Below, piece by piece: positions 1-4,051 of a DNA stretch of 6,205 bases. Each line of letters opens with the position of its first letter. The stretch's first letter is position 1. The stretch is from Candidatus Roizmanbacteria bacterium RIFCSPHIGHO2_01_FULL_39_8 (lineage in GTDB: Bacteria > Patescibacteriota > Microgenomatia > UBA1406 > GWC2-37-13), in assembly GCA_001789355.1 (NCBI GenBank), contig MFZI01000055.1, forward strand, positions 1-6,205, read 5' to 3'. Position numbers and translations under genes: made by a program. The notes below the pieces were generated by a model. The model had not been told where the DNA came from, did no database searches, and saw only the letters and a list, made by a program, of their open reading frames with translations.

Positions 1-539
1 AAAAGGTAAGGGAAAAGAGTCACGAATGCCGAGTAAAAAAAAGCTACAGAAGTTCCAAGAGCGACCAGTGTATCCATATTAGCTGTGCGATGTCTAAGGG
101 CAGGAATAGCTGCCCGATAAAATGTCAGCCCGATCCAAAATTGGACAGGTATCGCAAGAAGAAGCTGAACGTAAAAATTCTGCAGGAGTTTTGGGGCCGT
201 ATCCATGATCCAAGGGAAACTACCCCAAAGAATCAGTCCTCCCAAAATGAGAGAAATGACCACTTTTATTTTTAAATCTTTTAATTCTTTCTTTTTTTCC
301 TCATCTTCTGTGTGCCCATCAAAAGGCTGATCAGACACAAGTCGATATCCTACGCTTGTAACTGCCTGAGCCAGTTTATCTTCTACCGCCTCCTCTTGAG
401 TATGAGTTACCGTAGCTTTATTAGTTGCCAAATTCACTACCGCGTCTTTCACTCCTTCTACTGATTTTAAAGCCTTTTCGACAGTATAGACGCATGAAGC
501 ACAGTGCATTCCCACAACTTTATAAGTCTTCTTTTCCAT
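1..539 (-). CDS. copA: Copper-translocating P1B-type ATPase, N-terminal part (runs off left edge)
   Basis: This is the start of an inner-membrane Cu(I) exporter that uses ATP to pump copper out of the cytoplasm. The frame is open from the ATG at 539 to the window edge, giving 179 residues. Residues 1-70 form one heavy-metal-associated (HMA) domain with the metal-binding motif GMHCASC at 10-16. A charged linker (about 76-92) follows, then hydrophobic segments at about 91-112 and 121-141. The family signature TANMDTLVALGTSVAF begins at about 152. The CPC motif, the DKTG phosphorylation site and the ATP-binding domain lie outside the window. The ATG comes one base after the TAA of the cupredoxin gene, so translation is probably coupled. 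The eight-base A run at 35-42 does not break the frame. It is the last visible gene of the csoR operon. The family assignment is secure; copper specificity rests on the motif and the neighbours. Confidence 0.93.
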   Translation of the reverse strand, partial: MEKKTYKVVGMHCASCVYTVEKALKSVEGVKDAVVNLATNKATVTHTQEEAVEDKLAQAVTSVGYRLVSDQPFDGHTEDEEKKKELKDLKIKVVISLILGGLILWGSFPWIMDTAPKLLQNFYVQLLLAIPVQFWIGLTFYRAAIPALRHRTANMDTLVALGTSVAFFYSAFVTLFPYL

Positions 540-540
540 A

Positions 541-900
541 TTATTGTACGATCAAACTTCCATGAAACATTCCCATACCGCACTCAAATCCAAATTTCCC
601 TGTTTTTTTAGGAGTGATCTCGACTGTTATTTTTTTATTGAGGGGTAAAAATTCACGAATTTTGAAATCCGGGACAACCACCTCCTCCAGACAATTGGAA
701 GGGTCTTTTCTAAGAAAGGTAATTTTTGTTGTTTTCCCCGCAGGGATAGAAATAGTAGATGGACTATATCCACCGTCAACGATGATATTCACAGAGCCTG
801 AGACTTCTACCACTTTTTCTTTTTTCATCAGAAAGAACCAATAGGTGAAGATTATGCCAACAATTCCGCCGATTGTTACCAATAATTTGTCTACTGTCAT
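541..900 (-). CDS. Membrane-anchored cupredoxin-like copper protein
   Basis: This 119-residue protein has one N-terminal membrane helix (about residues 5-24, IGGIVGIIFTYWFFLM) followed by KKEK and a single cupredoxin-like beta domain (about 33-119). The likely copper ligands are Cys70 in the SNCLEE motif and Cys107, Met109/Met111 and His113 in the C-terminal CGMGMFHG loop. This Cys-rich pattern belongs to the EfeO/plastocyanin-like Cupredoxin_1 type often found beside CopA. The anchor should place the domain outside the cytoplasmic membrane, where it could take over or buffer copper delivered by the ATPase. It lies between csoR (33-bp gap) and copA (1-bp gap), so it is part of the copper operon. 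No clear Shine-Dalgarno sequence precedes the ATG, only an A-rich run. The fold is confident; electron transfer versus copper chaperone or storage is not decided by the sequence. Confidence 0.88.
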   Translation of the reverse strand: MTVDKLLVTIGGIVGIIFTYWFFLMKKEKVVEVSGSVNIIVDGGYSPSTISIPAGKTTKITFLRKDPSNCLEEVVVPDFKIREFLPLNKKITVEITPKKTGKFGFECGMGMFHGSLIVQ

Positions 901-933
901 TTTTTTCTAACTAACAAACTAACTAATGTCTAA
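901..933 (-). repeat. TTAG tetranucleotide-rich spacer between csoR and the cupredoxin gene
   Basis: Read on the minus strand, the 33-bp gap consists largely of TTAG units (TTAGTTAG, then TTAGTTAG, then TTAG) separated by a few bases and ending in an A run before the ATG. It puts several stop codons directly behind the csoR stop. It has no hairpin and no ribosome-binding sequence. It may be a simple-sequence expansion with no function. Confidence 0.55.
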
Positions 934-1209
934 CTAACTATTCTTGCTTTTTCTAAAGACTTCAATCACTTCCTTTATTGCTTCAAGTTCATTTCCTTTT
1001 TTGATCGAATTGGTAGCACAAGTTTTCAGGTGATTTTCAAGTATCAAGATATCCACTTCTTTCAGAGCTTTTTGTACTGCTTGAGACTGATGGAGCACAT
1101 CGATGCAGTATTCGTCTTTTTCAAACATATCTAATACTTTTTTAAGATGTCCTTGAGCAATTTTCAGACGGTGAAGCGTTCGCTCCTTGTAATTTTTCGG
1201 TTTGTACAT
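934..1209 (-). CDS. csoR: CsoR-family copper-sensing repressor
   Basis: This 91-residue, mostly helical protein belongs to the CsoR/RcnR (DUF156) family of metal-sensing repressors. It has the usual family length and keeps the Cu(I)-binding triad Cys35 (EYCIDVL), His60 (ENHLKTC) and Cys64, spaced as in characterised CsoR proteins. The N-terminal stretch with RLKIAQGHLKKV (about 14-25) is the typical basic first helix used for DNA binding. In this family the apo-tetramer binds a GC-rich operator and Cu(I) releases it. The gene heads a minus-strand operon with the cupredoxin and copA, and a matching operator overlaps its own promoter, so it probably represses the whole operon including itself. 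No Shine-Dalgarno sequence is visible before the ATG, only AT-rich leader. The C-H-C triad argues for copper rather than the nickel/cobalt (RcnR), formaldehyde (FrmR) or persulfide (CstR) relatives. Confidence 0.93.
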   Translation of the reverse strand: MYKPKNYKERTLHRLKIAQGHLKKVLDMFEKDEYCIDVLHQSQAVQKALKEVDILILENHLKTCATNSIKKGNELEAIKEVIEVFRKSKNS

Positions 1210-1242
1210 GATATTTTTAAAAATTAAAACTTAAAAATTTTC

Positions 1243-1264
1243 TAGTCCCCCCTATAGGGATATA
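1243..1264 (-). promoter_or_regulatory. CsoR operator
   Basis: CCCCCC (1247-1252), TATA, GGG (1257-1259) followed by ATATA forms the imperfect G/C-tract dyad typical of CsoR operators (CCC-CTATA-GGG core). It lies directly downstream of, and touches, the -10 box of the csoR operon promoter, so a bound repressor would block transcription. The pattern is seen in the sequence; binding is inferred. Confidence 0.8.
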
Positions 1265-1289
1265 GTAGCATGTGAAAAATTAAAGTCAA
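1262..1289 (-). promoter_or_regulatory. Promoter of the csoR-cupredoxin-copA operon
   Basis: On the minus strand, TTGACT (1284-1289) and TACTAT (1262-1267) are separated by 16 bp, a good sigma70-type arrangement. The expected start is near 1255, inside the CsoR operator and about 45 bases before the csoR ATG. Confidence 0.7.
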
Positions 1290-1314
1290 GAGAAAGACAA
1301 TTTAGCAATGAATC

Positions 1315-1884
1315 TTAAACTCGCAAAAACTCTCTAAACATCGGACCCCAGTCCGATGACTCATTTCCTTGTAGTGCCAATTCAGCAAAAGAAAGTACTC
1401 CAGCAACAGCTAGCCTAAAATGTATATTTGCCTTAACTCCCTCTCTAAAAATTTGTTGTACAATTCGTTCATTAACTTCCACCGTCCCACCTGTCCCAAC
1501 CAATCTAATCGGGAATTTAACCAAACCATCTGAGTCGTAGTTTAGAGCTAAACCCAAATTTGTAGAAATCGATTCGGAAAACAAAGGTGTTCTTACTTCA
1601 GATAAGGGCAGTATTACCCGTACTTGATCAAATGTGAAACCATGTATTATAGGAATTGGCAGCGGCTGAAAGCTATAAGGAAGTGAAACCCGCGGGACAG
1701 GTTCTTCAATACCATCAACCATTTCACATACATGCAGCATAGGGATTCTTAGACGACCTTTTTGTACAGGTCTAGCTCCCACGGCAATTCCTCCCGATAG
1801 TTTCCAGTGAGGACTTGGGTTTTTTTGACGAAGTAATTCATTTACCTTGGGAAGATGTCTTAGCATTCCAACTCTCTCGCTCAT
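1315..1884 (-). CDS. Hypothetical protein, 189 residues, function unknown
   Basis: I do not recognise this protein. The frame is open from a TTG at 1923, but that codon lies in the stem-loop of an intrinsic terminator, so I place the start at the ATG at 1884 (MSERVGML...). A second ATG at 1866 has a GAGAG-like sequence upstream and is an equally possible start. The protein is soluble, with no signal peptide or membrane segment. It has a short basic helical N-terminus (LPKVNELLRQKNP), then a proline- and valine-rich, probably beta-structured middle part (about residues 45-140), and a hydrophobic C-terminal helix region ending in WGPMFREFLRV. Only two Cys/Trp-type conserved-looking positions stand out and no catalytic motif is visible. 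It shares its strand with the copper operon but ends before that operon's promoter and has nothing to suggest a copper role. Confidence 0.6.
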   Translation of the reverse strand: MSERVGMLRHLPKVNELLRQKNPSPHWKLSGGIAVGARPVQKGRLRIPMLHVCEMVDGIEEPVPRVSLPYSFQPLPIPIIHGFTFDQVRVILPLSEVRTPLFSESISTNLGLALNYDSDGLVKFPIRLVGTGGTVEVNERIVQQIFREGVKANIHFRLAVAGVLSFAELALQGNESSDWGPMFREFLRV

Positions 1885-1906
1885 GATATTAGTAGTTTGC
1901 CCACTT

Positions 1907-1931
1907 AAAAAAAAAGAGCCCAAAGGCTCTT
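1907..1931 (-). terminator. Intrinsic terminator (minus-strand direction)
   Basis: On the minus strand, AAGAGCC - TTTG - GGCTCTT forms a perfect 7-bp stem with a 4-base loop, and the T tract continues for seven more bases. It should stop minus-strand transcripts coming from the microgene region at 2032-2281 and so insulate the gene at 1315-1884. The plus-strand direction has no T tract, only GTTAATT. Confidence 0.85.
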
Positions 1932-2005
1932 GTTAATTGAGAAATAATCTGAATTTAAAAATTTTCACTTTAAAGGTTAAAAATAACAGATGAAAAAAAC
2001 TTTGC

Positions 2006-2021
2006 AGTGATAAAAATCACT
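2006..2021. other. Small AT-rich hairpin (AGTGAT-AAAA-ATCACT)
   Basis: A perfect 6-bp inverted repeat with a four-base loop sits 10 bases past the end of the broken microgene. On the minus strand a T run (TTTTTTT) follows five bases later, so it could be a weak first terminator ahead of the strong one at 1907-1931. It is short and may be coincidental. Confidence 0.35.
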
Positions 2022-2031
2022 AAAAAAGTAT

Positions 2032-2175
2032 TCATTTGCTCTTTTGCTCTATAGATTCGGCATCATTAGTTTCTTCGTCATTACTGGTCTAGAATCTGAT
2101 TACTTAATAGATAAGGATAGCTATAATCAAAAGAGAGAGAAGGGACGGTATATATTCTAAACTATGAGGTTCCAT
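2032..2175 (-). pseudogene. Broken copy of the acidic-tail membrane microprotein (copy 1)
   Basis: In one frame from the ATG at 2175 this stretch is colinear, without gaps, with the intact 46-residue microprotein at 3472-3612. In the first 23 residues 11 are identical, including Tyr8, SLL at 11-13, LIIA at 16-19 and Tyr23. After the membrane segment it has TAA at codon 24 (2104-2106), where the intact copy has His, and TAG at codon 29 (2089-2091), where the intact copy has Leu. The frame then stays alignable through a T-S-x-D acidic tail (SNDEETNDAESIE) to a TGA at 2032-2034. This looks like a gene that lost its tail to point mutations. If translation still occurs, the product is a bare 23-residue hydrophobic peptide ending ...LLIIAILIY. 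It follows the 30-residue microgene by 13 bases. No Shine-Dalgarno sequence is visible. Confidence 0.6.
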
Positions 2176-2188
2176 ATATTTTGTAATT

Positions 2189-2281
2189 TCAAATAAACAA
2201 ATCCAAAATCATATATCCCATCGTGAATAGATACGATTTATCTGCTATAAATATATACATACTGGATTTGATTGATTGCAT
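2189..2281 (-). CDS. Conserved hydrophobic microprotein, 30 residues (copy 1)
   Basis: A 30-codon reading frame (starts MQSIKSSMYIF, ends MGYMILDLFI, TGA stop) matches the 33-codon frame at 3640-3741 without gaps: about 13 of 30 residues are identical and most others are conservative hydrophobic exchanges. Several codons differ only synonymously (TAT/TAC, AAA/AAG, TCG/TCA, TTG/CTG) and the stops differ (TGA/TAA) while the end point is the same. That is the pattern expected of a translated sequence. The peptide is amphipathic to hydrophobic with a central DKS, and may insert in a membrane. It runs divergently from the regulator at 2360. Its ATG overlaps the most upstream TTG of that regulator's frame, which argues for the later ATG there. 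No Shine-Dalgarno sequence or good promoter is visible, so this copy may be poorly expressed. Function is unknown. Confidence 0.55.
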   Translation of the reverse strand: MQSIKSSMYIFIADKSYLFTMGYMILDLFI

Positions 2282-2315
2282 ATAAACCAGTTTATCTGTG
2301 ATTTCCGTCACTTGC

Positions 2316-2348
2316 TTGACATAATACCTGACAAAATTTTGGTATACT
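2316..2348 (+). promoter_or_regulatory. Promoter and repeat element of regulator 1
   Basis: An extended -10 box TGGTATACT (TATACT at 2343-2348) ends 11 bases before the ATG at 2360, which predicts a leader of only about 5 bases. Upstream lies the direct repeat TTGACA-TAATAC-CTGACA (2316-2333, 12-bp period), which recurs before regulator 2. TTGACA is 21 bp from the -10, too far for a normal -35, so the repeat is more likely a regulator site. CAAAATTTTG (2332-2341) is a palindrome between repeat and -10. Confidence 0.5.
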
Positions 2349-2359
2349 TCATAAAACAG

Positions 2360-3502
2360 ATGGGATATGCATATTTTGTTCCCTCAGGATTTTCAAAATT
2401 TGCGCAAAGAATCTTCAGAATACTACGAAGCGATGAAATCGGTGTTATTCTTTTTACTCCTAAGATGGATAGACCCATTCGTGTAAACCAGCTCATCCAA
2501 GATTATCAAAAAGAGTATCCCTTGGTAAAAGTGGATCTAGCTCCCGGACATACAAACGATCTTAACTATATTTTGCCTCCCATAGAACAAGCGGCAAAAA
2601 AGAAGAAGAATATGGGAATTTGTGTGACAAACTGTGAACTGATGATCTATGAGCGTAATTACCAAGTTATTGAGGAGATTGCGAAACTTCAACAAAAACA
2701 ATCCCATCATCGTTTTCTTCTTTTTTTTGAGATTGATATTACCCACCCGGATATTGCAAGACAGTTTAGTCTAAACGAAGTTTTTAACAATATTGTGTAT
2801 TACCCTCTTTACGAATATAAAGATACACTCAATTTTATCGACTACTCCCTAAAAGAGTGGAAGATGGAGCTGAGTAAATCAATCAAGAATAACATTATTC
2901 AGGAGTGTGGTGGACAGTTTTGGTTAGTGAGACGGGCCGTACGTACCTTGCGTGACGACCCGGAGATGACGCTCGAGCAGATTTTTGAGACAGAACAGAT
3001 TCGATTCCGTCTTGAGCAAATTTATCTCTCGCTTCTCGATTCAGAAAAAAAGGTATTACAGAAAGTAATGAAACAAGAAGAAATAGAAGATCCAGTCGAA
3101 AAGCATAGTCTCAACTATCTTAACAGAATGGGCTATATACGTGATGGACAAATTACTGTCCCACTTCTTGAGCAATATATGCATGAACATCTTCCCAAAA
3201 TTTCCCTTTTACAAACCGGAGAGCATATTGTTCTTAATAATGTAAATATAGAGGGAAACTTTTCTAAGAAAGAAGTGAGGGTTTTGAGACTTCTCCTTGA
3301 GCAGAAGAATCGAGTAGTCTCGCGTGATTTAATAGCCAAAGCGATCTGGCCTGTCAACACAAGTGATTCATACACCGACTGGGCACTTGACCGGTTTATC
3401 GCGAGGATTCGAGTGAAGCTAAAGAGCTTGGGAGTGTCGAAGAATTTAATAAAAACTTTTCGCAGTAGAGGCTATATGCTTTCAGGATCTTCTTCGTCAT
3501 AG
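2360..3502 (+). CDS. Winged-helix regulator with degenerate AAA+/STAND-like ATPase domain (copy 1)
   Basis: With the ATG at 2360 this is a 380-residue cytoplasmic protein, probably a transcription regulator. Residues 1-200 look like an AAA+/ORC- or STAND-type fold: the P-loop position reads TPKMDRP (33-39) instead of GxxxxGK[ST], the Walker B position reads GICVTN (86-91) without Asp/Glu, then comes a FFEIDITHPDIA segment (122-133) and a CGG motif at about 183-185. ATP hydrolysis is therefore doubtful. A middle helical/winged part (about 220-290) follows. Residues 299-374 are an OmpR/PhoB-type winged helix (VSRDLIAKAIWP...DWALDRFIARIRVKL...RGYML). The tail is SGSSSS. The frame opens upstream to a TTG at 2276, but the ATG aligns without a gap to that of its paralogue at 4052 and sits just behind an extended -10. 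The last 31 bases overlap a convergent microgene. It is not a two-component response regulator: no receiver domain is present. Confidence 0.8.
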   Translation: MGYAYFVPSGFSKFAQRIFRILRSDEIGVILFTPKMDRPIRVNQLIQDYQKEYPLVKVDLAPGHTNDLNYILPPIEQAAKKKKNMGICVTNCELMIYERNYQVIEEIAKLQQKQSHHRFLLFFEIDITHPDIARQFSLNEVFNNIVYYPLYEYKDTLNFIDYSLKEWKMELSKSIKNNIIQECGGQFWLVRRAVRTLRDDPEMTLEQIFETEQIRFRLEQIYLSLLDSEKKVLQKVMKQEEIEDPVEKHSLNYLNRMGYIRDGQITVPLLEQYMHEHLPKISLLQTGEHIVLNNVNIEGNFSKKEVRVLRLLLEQKNRVVSRDLIAKAIWPVNTSDSYTDWALDRFIARIRVKLKSLGVSKNLIKTFRSRGYMLSGSSSS

Positions 3503-3612
3503 TCCGCATCATCATCTCTCGAGGTCAAGAGTTTCACCACATGATAGAGGAGACACGCTATTATCAACCCATAGAGAAGGGATGATAGGTATGCCATGTT
3601 GTTGAGAAACAT
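3472..3612 (-). CDS. Single-pass membrane microprotein with acidic tail, 46 residues (copy 2)
   Basis: The frame runs from ATG at 3612 to TAG at 3472-3474. Residues 6-29 (MAYLSSLLYGLIIACLLYHVV, then KLL) form one membrane helix. A strongly acidic C-terminus follows, containing SRDDDADYDEEDPESI. The positive residues before the tail (His24, Lys27, Arg32) would favour a cytoplasmic tail. A colinear but stop-interrupted copy at 2032-2175 shows that the sequence was maintained as protein. It is the last of three minus-strand microgenes (27 bases behind the 33-residue one), and its last 31 bases overlap the 3' end of regulator 1 convergently. No Shine-Dalgarno sequence is visible, so translation may depend on coupling. 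The acidic tail could bind a basic partner such as a winged-helix domain; that is only a hypothesis. I do not recognise a family. Confidence 0.6.
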   Translation of the reverse strand: MFLNNMAYLSSLLYGLIIACLLYHVVKLLTSRDDDADYDEEDPESI

Positions 3613-3639
3613 AATTGGTAACTTAGTAACTGATAATAA

Positions 3640-3741
3640 TTACACAAACAGATCCAAAATCATAAATCCAAGCATAATCGTGTGTGACTTACTTACGAAG
3701 AGCATGTAGAGGTTGGATTTGAGATCTTGGATGTGAGTCAT
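3640..3741 (-). CDS. Conserved hydrophobic microprotein, 33 residues (copy 2)
   Basis: The frame runs from ATG at 3741 to TAA at 3640-3642; the product starts MTHIQDLKSNLYML and ends LGFMILDLFV. From residue 4 it aligns without gaps to the 30-residue microprotein at 2189-2281 (about 13 of 30 identical; shared K-S, Y, K-S, G and the C-terminal block MILDLF). The largely synonymous or conservative differences indicate a translated gene rather than a conserved DNA site. The C-terminal half is hydrophobic enough to sit in a membrane, but it is short and contains Ser/His, so a peripheral amphipathic helix is also possible. The ATG lies 4 bases after the stop of the 48-residue microgene, so the two are probably co-translated; there is no Shine-Dalgarno sequence of its own. 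Function is unknown. Confidence 0.6.
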   Translation of the reverse strand: MTHIQDLKSNLYMLFVSKSHTIMLGFMILDLFV

Positions 3742-3745
3742 ATGT

Positions 3746-3892
3746 TTAGTGCCAGACTGAACTTTTTAATTTTCTATATAAACGTAAATGTGAAGCTTTT
3801 ATCGCCTCCTTGCGTACGAGAAGCATATAGAAAACTTCACGGTAGGTGTCGCTCTGTATCTCTGCCTTGAAATTAGTTTTATAGGTATTCAT
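3746..3892 (-). CDS. Basic microprotein, 48 residues, first gene of the copy-2 microgene operon
   Basis: The frame runs from ATG at 3892 to TAA at 3746-3748. A good Shine-Dalgarno sequence AGGA (minus strand, 3900-3903) is 7 bases before the ATG, the clearest one in the cassette. The product (begins MNTYKTNFKAEIQSDTYREV) is soluble, helical and basic in its second half (LLVRKEAIKASHLRLYRKLK). It has no membrane segment and no recognisable family. It has no counterpart in copy 1, where the regulator follows directly. The stretch FYMLLVRK resembles LYMLFVSK in the neighbouring 33-residue microprotein, both at DNA and protein level, so part of it could be a diverged duplicate. It may be a nucleic-acid-binding or antitoxin-like partner, but that is speculation. 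Confidence 0.5.
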   Translation of the reverse strand: MNTYKTNFKAEIQSDTYREVFYMLLVRKEAIKASHLRLYRKLKSSVWH

Positions 3893-3938
3893 TTTGATTT
3901 CCTAATTTTTAATTAATACAAGTCTAATTGGGAAGTTG

Positions 3939-3966
3939 ATTCTACGCTTGACAACATATCTGACAA
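3939..3966 (-). promoter_or_regulatory. Promoter of the divergent microgene operon (copy 2)
   Basis: On the minus strand, TTGTCA (3961-3966) and TAGAAT (3939-3944), 16 bp apart, each match the sigma70 consensus in five of six positions. The start would lie near 3932, giving about a 40-base leader with the AGGA site before the 48-residue microgene. The -35 box is the complement of a CTGACA repeat unit, so a protein bound to that repeat would interfere with this promoter. Confidence 0.55.
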
Positions 3967-4020
3967 GATTTTAGTCAACTTATACTTGAATCTGACGGCC
4001 TACCTGACAATATATTGTCC
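3948..4020. repeat. Tandem TGACA-type direct repeats in the regulator 2 control region
   Basis: Two paired units, TTGACA-ACATAT-CTGACA (3948-3965) and CTGACG-GCCTAC-CTGACA (3992-4009), each have a 12-bp period. The same pair, TTGACA-TAATAC-CTGACA, occurs at 2316-2333 before regulator 1. The two pairs here are 44 bp apart and in different reading frames, so they are conserved as DNA, not as protein. Paired direct repeats are the usual target shape for OmpR/PhoB-type winged helices (about 11-bp period in known cases). A perfect 14-bp palindrome GACAATATATTGTC (4006-4019) overlaps the second pair and the -35 of regulator 2. Confidence 0.55.
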
Positions 4021-4044
4021 AAAATTAATAAAATATGGTATAAT
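4015..4044 (+). promoter_or_regulatory. Promoter of regulator 2, likely leaderless
   Basis: TTGTCC (4015-4020) and an extended -10 TGGTATAAT (TATAAT at 4039-4044) are 18 bp apart. The -10 ends 7 bases before the ATG at 4052, so transcription should start at or within a base or two of the start codon. Regulator 1 has the same TGGTATAnT box just before its ATG. Confidence 0.65.
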
Positions 4045-4051
4045 CGACGAA

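Noticed and set aside
35..42. Possible frameshift in copA at the eight-base A run
   Set aside because: A first reading gave a wrong downstream peptide, but recounting the run gave an uninterrupted VAFFYSAF sequence typical of CopA.
90..275. Plus-strand frame of 61 codons
   Set aside because: It lies antisense within the strongly supported copA frame, and its protein has no recognisable character.
614..844. Plus-strand frame of 76 codons
   Set aside because: It is a shadow of the cupredoxin gene on the opposite strand.
2032..2175. Alternative genetic code or stop-codon readthrough to explain the two stops
   Set aside because: TAA and TAG both end well-supported genes in the window (for example at 541, 934, 3502 and 5188), so reassignment is not credible.
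2308..2746. Minus-strand frames of 62 and 69 codons inside regulator 1
   Set aside because: Both are antisense to a clearly conserved coding region; the same strand in regulator 2 shows no counterpart.
3133..3375. Minus-strand frame of 80 codons inside regulator 1
   Set aside because: It is a shadow of the winged-helix coding region, with unlikely Cys/Arg-rich composition and no equivalent in the paralogue.
3508..3536. Possible terminator after regulator 1 (CTCTCGAGGTCAAGAG region)
   Set aside because: The arms pair only over four bases and there is no T tract.
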